Source of the DNA: an uncultured Flavobacteriales bacterium
GTDB taxonomy: Bacteria; Bacteroidota; Bacteroidia; Flavobacteriales_D; Crocinitomicaceae
Reading direction: 5' to 3'
Assembly (NCBI GenBank): GCA_913054135.1
Contig: CAJXJK010000008.1
Location: 62,001-126,000, forward strand
Length of the DNA stretch: 64,000 nucleotides
Below are positions 61,963 through 64,000 of the stretch, one piece after another. The notes beneath the pieces were generated by a model. The model ran no database searches. It was not told the DNA's origin and worked only from the letters and a program-made list of their open reading frames with translations. Position 1 is the stretch's first letter. Every line of letters begins with the position of its first letter. Made by a program: the position numbers and the translations under genes.

Positions 61963-62895
61963 CTACCATCCGGTATCAAACATATTTCTTGCTGCCTGTT
62001 GACCGCAGTCTTTTACTTCATGATAGGCATCTCCTGCAGCATTTTTAATTTCCTCTTCTGATTGCATTCTTGCCCATTTATCTATTATTCCGTTTAATAT
62101 AAAGGCACCCGGATATAACAAAGAAGTCGTAGTTACGAGAGGATAAGAATTCGTTTTCATAAAATGCGGAATGAAGTAAGATTTACTTGCACATGCAATC
62201 ACCACAGCATCTTTTCTTTTAAAGAATCTTTCTTCAGGATTTCTCAATATTGGATCAATTTCGACATCCATCAAACCATTGTGACCATTAAAAACAACCA
62301 TGTCAACATCTTTATTTAAGTCTACTGTAGTATTTGCATAGGTAATTGAATCTTCAGAAAGACCAGCTAATGAGCTGAGATAATCTTTCAGACATGGTTC
62401 CATCATATCACCACGGTAGGCGTCACAAATTAATATCACCTTGCAATCTTCAAAGTGTCTTTCAAAAACCACTCTTTCAAGAACAGTATCATTCGCAACA
62501 AAATCATTTTCTGAAATATGGTACCATGGTCTCTTTTGAAAATATTTCTTCATGCCATTTGAAGTGGCCCAATATAAGTTTGATCGTAATGAAAAGCCAT
62601 TGCCTAATGATTCGGTTGTAGGAACGATACCTTGATGTTCGTTATCACAAAGAGGAACAAAGGCATGTACAACTAGAGGCTTCTTCTCTTCTTTTTTGTT
62701 TAGCAATTTCGAAGTGATATCTTGTCTTACGGTTACAGAATCAGCAAAGGCAAGAGGTTTGATAGTGACAAACTTAAAAGCTGGAATATTGCTCTTTGCA
62801 GGCAACTCAAGTTTAGAAACATTTTTGGTTGTTGAAATTGACTCACTTCCGCAAGCAAATAAGCCAATACATATTATACTGAATAAAACTCTCAT
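61963..62895 (-). CDS. lipoprotein with caspase-clan (clan CD)-like motifs
   Basis: This 310-residue predicted lipoprotein has a signal and lipobox ending FAC (C15). Two motifs with the spacing of clan CD peptidases are visible: a hydrophobic strand then histidine in DMVVFNGHNG (H205), and a hydrophobic strand then Ala-Cys in DAVVIACASKSYF (C235). The histidine is followed by Asn-Gly rather than Gly, and the interval is shorter than in most caspases, so catalysis is not assured. I have the impression of a wider bacterial family with this motif pair but cannot name it. It is the second caspase-like protein in the window. Confidence 0.55.
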   Translation of the reverse strand: MRVLFSIICIGLFACGSESISTTKNVSKLELPAKSNIPAFKFVTIKPLAFADSVTVRQDITSKLLNKKEEKKPLVVHAFVPLCDNEHQGIVPTTESLGNGFSLRSNLYWATSNGMKKYFQKRPWYHISENDFVANDTVLERVVFERHFEDCKVILICDAYRGDMMEPCLKDYLSSLAGLSEDSITYANTTVDLNKDVDMVVFNGHNGLMDVEIDPILRNPEERFFKRKDAVVIACASKSYFIPHFMKTNSYPLVTTTSLLYPGAFILNGIIDKWARMQSEEEIKNAAGDAYHEVKDCGQQAARNMFDTGW

Positions 62896-62935
62896 GTTTT
62901 ATTAATGTTGCATTTATTGAAAAGTAACGAAATAA

Positions 62936-64000
62936 TTAAACGTTCATTAATTCTAACAAGACTTCATAAAACTTTCTTGATTGCATTTTTGACTTAAGCC
63001 AAGCATAATAACTCATCTCTTGCAAATCCTCAAACTCTGCTCCAACCCAATCAAATGAGCCTTCAACCTTTTCAAAAAACGACTCCGTTTTTACGATTAA
63101 TGGTTCGTTCAAATATTGCTTAATCAAGCTCAAAAATACTGCCACCTTATTGTACTTTCTGGTTTTAAGCAAAGCTGTAAATCCCCTTTCAATTGAAATG
63201 ATTCTATCAAAAGCCAAATCAGGATTTCCCAATTCAAATTGAAATATGGCCTCAATAATATGCTTTTTTAATCGCCATTCTTTTCCCATGTTCTTTTCAA
63301 GCCACAAATCAGTTTTTCCAATATTTATCAAGGTTTGATTGGCTGCCTTGTACTCTTCCTTTTCAAAATAATATACCGCCAAATTGAGTGAGCCATTCAA
63401 ATAATCAGATTTTTCTAGATATGATATTTGAACAGTTTCAGACAGCAATTCAATTGAAAAATCAAGATTTCCTTTCATATTTTCACAGGCAGAATAGAGT
63501 AGAAGATACTTAGGGTAAAACCTTTTATAAGTTCCTTTTGTGGCTGTATCCAAGTCAGCTAAAATCTTCTCGAGGTACTCAATTGCTATATCAAACTTCT
63601 TATTTCTATAAAGTGTATGAGCCACCACATAAAGGATTTTTATGTGGTCAGCATTGTTTTTTGTGAAAAAATCTGAGCGTGAAAGTCTCTTATAGCTATT
63701 AAGTAAAAACCCTTCAAATGATGAATAGTCTTTTCGACCTAACATTATGGTTCTTGTCAAGAAAACAAAATTGAATAGTAGTTTCGGGCGTTTAAAAAGA
63801 GCATTTTCTAATTCAAACTGTTTTATTAATGCATCAGTGATAGATTGTAGGTCAATGTCGTCACCTTTGAGAATAATCTGATCTAATTCTTGCTTAACTA
63901 AACTACCTATAATTTTTAAGCTCTCATCCTCTTGAAACCTCGCGTTTGCAGCCAATCTCAAAGCTACAATTTCGTTTAAAGAATTTTCAGAATATGATGC
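62936..64000 (-). CDS. partial TPR-like helical protein, cut by the window edge
   Basis: The reading frame is open from the right edge of the window down to a stop at 62936, with at least 354 codons visible. The N-terminus is missing. A start inside the frame at 63961 would be a TTG and is not needed, because the residues above it (NSLNEIVALRLAANARFQED) read as real coding sequence. The visible part is entirely helical, in paired-helix repeats resembling TPR (FDIAIEYLEKILADLDTATK, GNLDFSIELLSETVQ). No signal peptide can be judged. Function unknown. Confidence 0.7.
   Translation of the reverse strand, partial: ASYSENSLNEIVALRLAANARFQEDESLKIIGSLVKQELDQIILKGDDIDLQSITDALIKQFELENALFKRPKLLFNFVFLTRTIMLGRKDYSSFEGFLLNSYKRLSRSDFFTKNNADHIKILYVVAHTLYRNKKFDIAIEYLEKILADLDTATKGTYKRFYPKYLLLYSACENMKGNLDFSIELLSETVQISYLEKSDYLNGSLNLAVYYFEKEEYKAANQTLINIGKTDLWLEKNMGKEWRLKKHIIEAIFQFELGNPDLAFDRIISIERGFTALLKTRKYNKVAVFLSLIKQYLNEPLIVKTESFFEKVEGSFDWVGAEFEDLQEMSYYAWLKSKMQSRKFYEVLLELMNV

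Overview
The window is about 64 kb of AT-rich DNA from a member of the Bacteroidota, most likely a marine or freshwater Flavobacteriales relative (Crocinitomicaceae/Cryomorphaceae-like). The signs are a type IX secretion (T9SS) substrate with a gliding-type C-terminal domain next to a PorP/SprF-type protein, many small secreted proteins and lipoproteins, DUF4271 and DUF5916 proteins, missing Shine-Dalgarno sequences, and -7 boxes of the TAnnTTTG type. The finer taxonomy is inference. No rRNA, tRNA, CRISPR array, insertion sequence or phage was seen. The right edge cuts a gene.

Layout. (1) 36-4637, leftward: a carotenoid locus with crtB, crtI, an ECF sigma factor and a MerR-type B12-binding (CarH/LitR-like) regulator. 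A repeated TTTTGTTTAA/TTAAACAAAA inverted operator lies in front of both the regulator and the sigma-crt genes. (2) 4905-16166: gpsA, a thioredoxin-like protein, DUF1684, an MlaE/MlaF lipid ABC transporter with a coiled-coil membrane protein, DUF2797, a kelch-like protein, DUF5916 and glutaryl-CoA dehydrogenase. (3) 16322-24880, rightward: DUF4271-hemD, PBP1A, a 3-oxoacid CoA-transferase pair, and an FAD enzyme overlapping a polytopic membrane protein. (4) 25141-31785, rightward: an envelope operon of a WD40-caspase fusion, an ankyrin protein, an OmpA-like protein and a lipoprotein. (5) 31782-38853: glycyl-tRNA synthetase, phenylalanine hydroxylase behind an attenuator, an ABC transporter, pterin carbinolamine dehydratase, and a TPR-SpoIIE phosphatase. 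(6) 38975-46789: a Tat-type amidohydrolase, SprF plus a large T9SS repeat protein, a membrane LytTR regulator and a TPR protein. (7) 46817-54244, leftward: ilvE-ilvD-ilvB-ilvN-ilvC-ilvA behind two tandem attenuators. (8) 54454-64000: an ECF sigma factor with a membrane/beta-barrel partner, lipoproteins, dxs, a SiaC-like protein, a lipoprotein with caspase-clan-like motifs and a truncated TPR-like gene.

The most interesting content is regulatory. The phenylalanine hydroxylase gene sits behind a 20-codon leader peptide with Tyr-Tyr-Tyr-Trp and mutually exclusive antiterminator/terminator hairpins, a logical tyrosine-sensing attenuator on an enzyme that makes tyrosine. The ilv operon has two consecutive Ile/Val-rich leader peptides, each with its own terminator and antiterminator. 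The MerR operators occur in two spacings that differ by 11 bp, about one helical turn. Four direct repeats at 20-21 bp pitch lie between a LytTR regulator and its neighbouring adhesin gene. None of these was tested computationally; all are read from the sequence by eye.
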